Source of the DNA: UBA2336 sp049306095
Lineage (GTDB): Bacteria > Bacteroidota > Bacteroidia > Cytophagales > Cyclobacteriaceae
Assembly (NCBI GenBank): GCA_049306095.1
Contig: JBAQPU010000037.1
Span: 1 to 64,000, forward strand
Reading direction: 5' to 3'
DNA: 64,000 nucleotides
Shown: one piece after another, positions 63,666-64,000 of the stretch
Layout: every line of letters begins with the position of its first letter
Numbering within the stretch: position 1 is the stretch's first letter
The notes under the pieces: model-generated
What the model saw: only the letters and a program-made list of their open reading frames with translations
What the model was told of the DNA's origin: nothing
Databases searched by the model: none
Translations under genes and position numbers: made by a program

Positions 63666-64000
63666 ATGAGCCTTCGTTACAAAACGCTAGTTGTTTACAT
63701 GCTAAAATGTGTAACCGGCATTGTGCTTTGCTATGGTGTATCACTCTTCCTGCAACAGTGGGTGGATTACACCTGGTGTCTGATATCGGTTGTGCTGGTC
63801 TTGTCGCCAGAAGGAAAAGATGCTATGGATCTGGCGCTTACCCGCATCAAAGCTAACCTGGTAGGTGCCGGCACCGGTATTTTTATTCTGTTGCTGCAAC
63901 TTGCCACTCCGTGGAATATCGCAACCGGGGCTGCTCTTTCACTTTTTTTGTGCGACCAATTCAAGTTAAATGCCGGAGCCCGCTCAACACTGGCAGCGGT
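63666..64000 (+). CDS. FUSC-family membrane protein (3' end outside the window)
   Basis: A frame open from the ATG at 63666 to the right edge (111 codons). The partial product has about four hydrophobic helices: VVYMLKCVTGIVLCYGVSLFL, CLISVVLVLSPEGKDAMDLALTRIKANLVGAGTGIFILLLQL and IATGAALSLFLCDQF, with the TRIKANLVGAGTG stretch typical of FUSC/aromatic-acid-exporter-like proteins. The remainder lies beyond the window. Confidence 0.75.
   Translation, partial: MSLRYKTLVVYMLKCVTGIVLCYGVSLFLQQWVDYTWCLISVVLVLSPEGKDAMDLALTRIKANLVGAGTGIFILLLQLATPWNIATGAALSLFLCDQFKLNAGARSTLAA

Noticed and set aside
1..64000. CRISPR array or prophage
   Set aside because: No regularly spaced direct repeats with unique spacers and no phage structural or integrase genes were seen.

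Overview
The window reads as a chromosome segment of a free-living member of the Bacteroidota, most likely the order Cytophagales. Evidence: a SusC/SusD pair; very large secreted repeat proteins of the kind exported by the type IX system; the conserved run miaB - sigma-54 activator - lptE - TPR protein - secG; and exact copies of the Bacteroidota-type -7 promoter box TAnnTTTG just upstream of many starts, with no clear Shine-Dalgarno sites. No rRNA, tRNA, CRISPR array, prophage or intact insertion sequence was seen. One 150-bp MITE-like element is present.

Layout. 1-10064 (minus): a cell-surface cluster read from right to left: a membrane-anchored nSTAND-type NTPase with WD40 repeats, an outer-membrane beta-barrel protein, a lipoprotein, and the 5' part of a giant adhesin-like protein that leaves the window on the left. 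10237-15346 (minus): an unusual transporter-HEAT-cNMP fusion, an OmpH/Skp chaperone, an acidic hypothetical protein and a gamma-carbonic-anhydrase-like protein. 15440-19818 (plus): miaB, sigma-54 activator, lptE, TPR protein, secG. 19869-24614: housekeeping genes on both strands (3-hydroxybutyryl-CoA dehydrogenase, mscL, a DUF3108-type protein, dapD, a glycosyltransferase). 24633-28969 (plus): a DtxR/MntR-type regulator with a perfect palindromic operator, an Nramp transporter fused to a UspA domain, a small membrane protein, and mnmE. 29129-35437 (plus): a small orphan protein and a complete RND tripartite efflux operon ending in a strong terminator, followed by the MITE. 35726-41318: a secreted hypothetical protein, an M1 metallopeptidase, a thioredoxin-fold protein, a SPOR-OmpA protein and a lipoprotein.

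41359-60740 (minus) is the most distinctive region. A block of tightly packed genes, mostly with 4-nt overlaps, encodes ribokinase, SusC, SusD, three ADP-ribosylglycohydrolase-family exported proteins, two two-domain esterases and an inner-membrane sugar permease of the drug/metabolite-transporter type. It resembles the ribose-scavenging (rus) loci of Bacteroides. I infer that it releases ribose or ADP-ribose-type units outside the inner membrane, imports them through SusCD and the permease, and phosphorylates ribose with RbsK. Upstream, separated by a candidate terminator, lies a citrate-lyase-like unit: a dicarboxylate/citrate transporter, a fused CitD-CitE protein and CitF. No citC, citX or citG is present in this window. 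A divergent alpha-helical protein of unknown function (60913-62439) flanks it.

The right end holds an IF2_N-like basic protein, arfB (ribosome rescue) and the start of a FUSC-type membrane protein cut by the window edge. Gene function calls rest on recognisable motifs and neighbourhood only; no database search was run.
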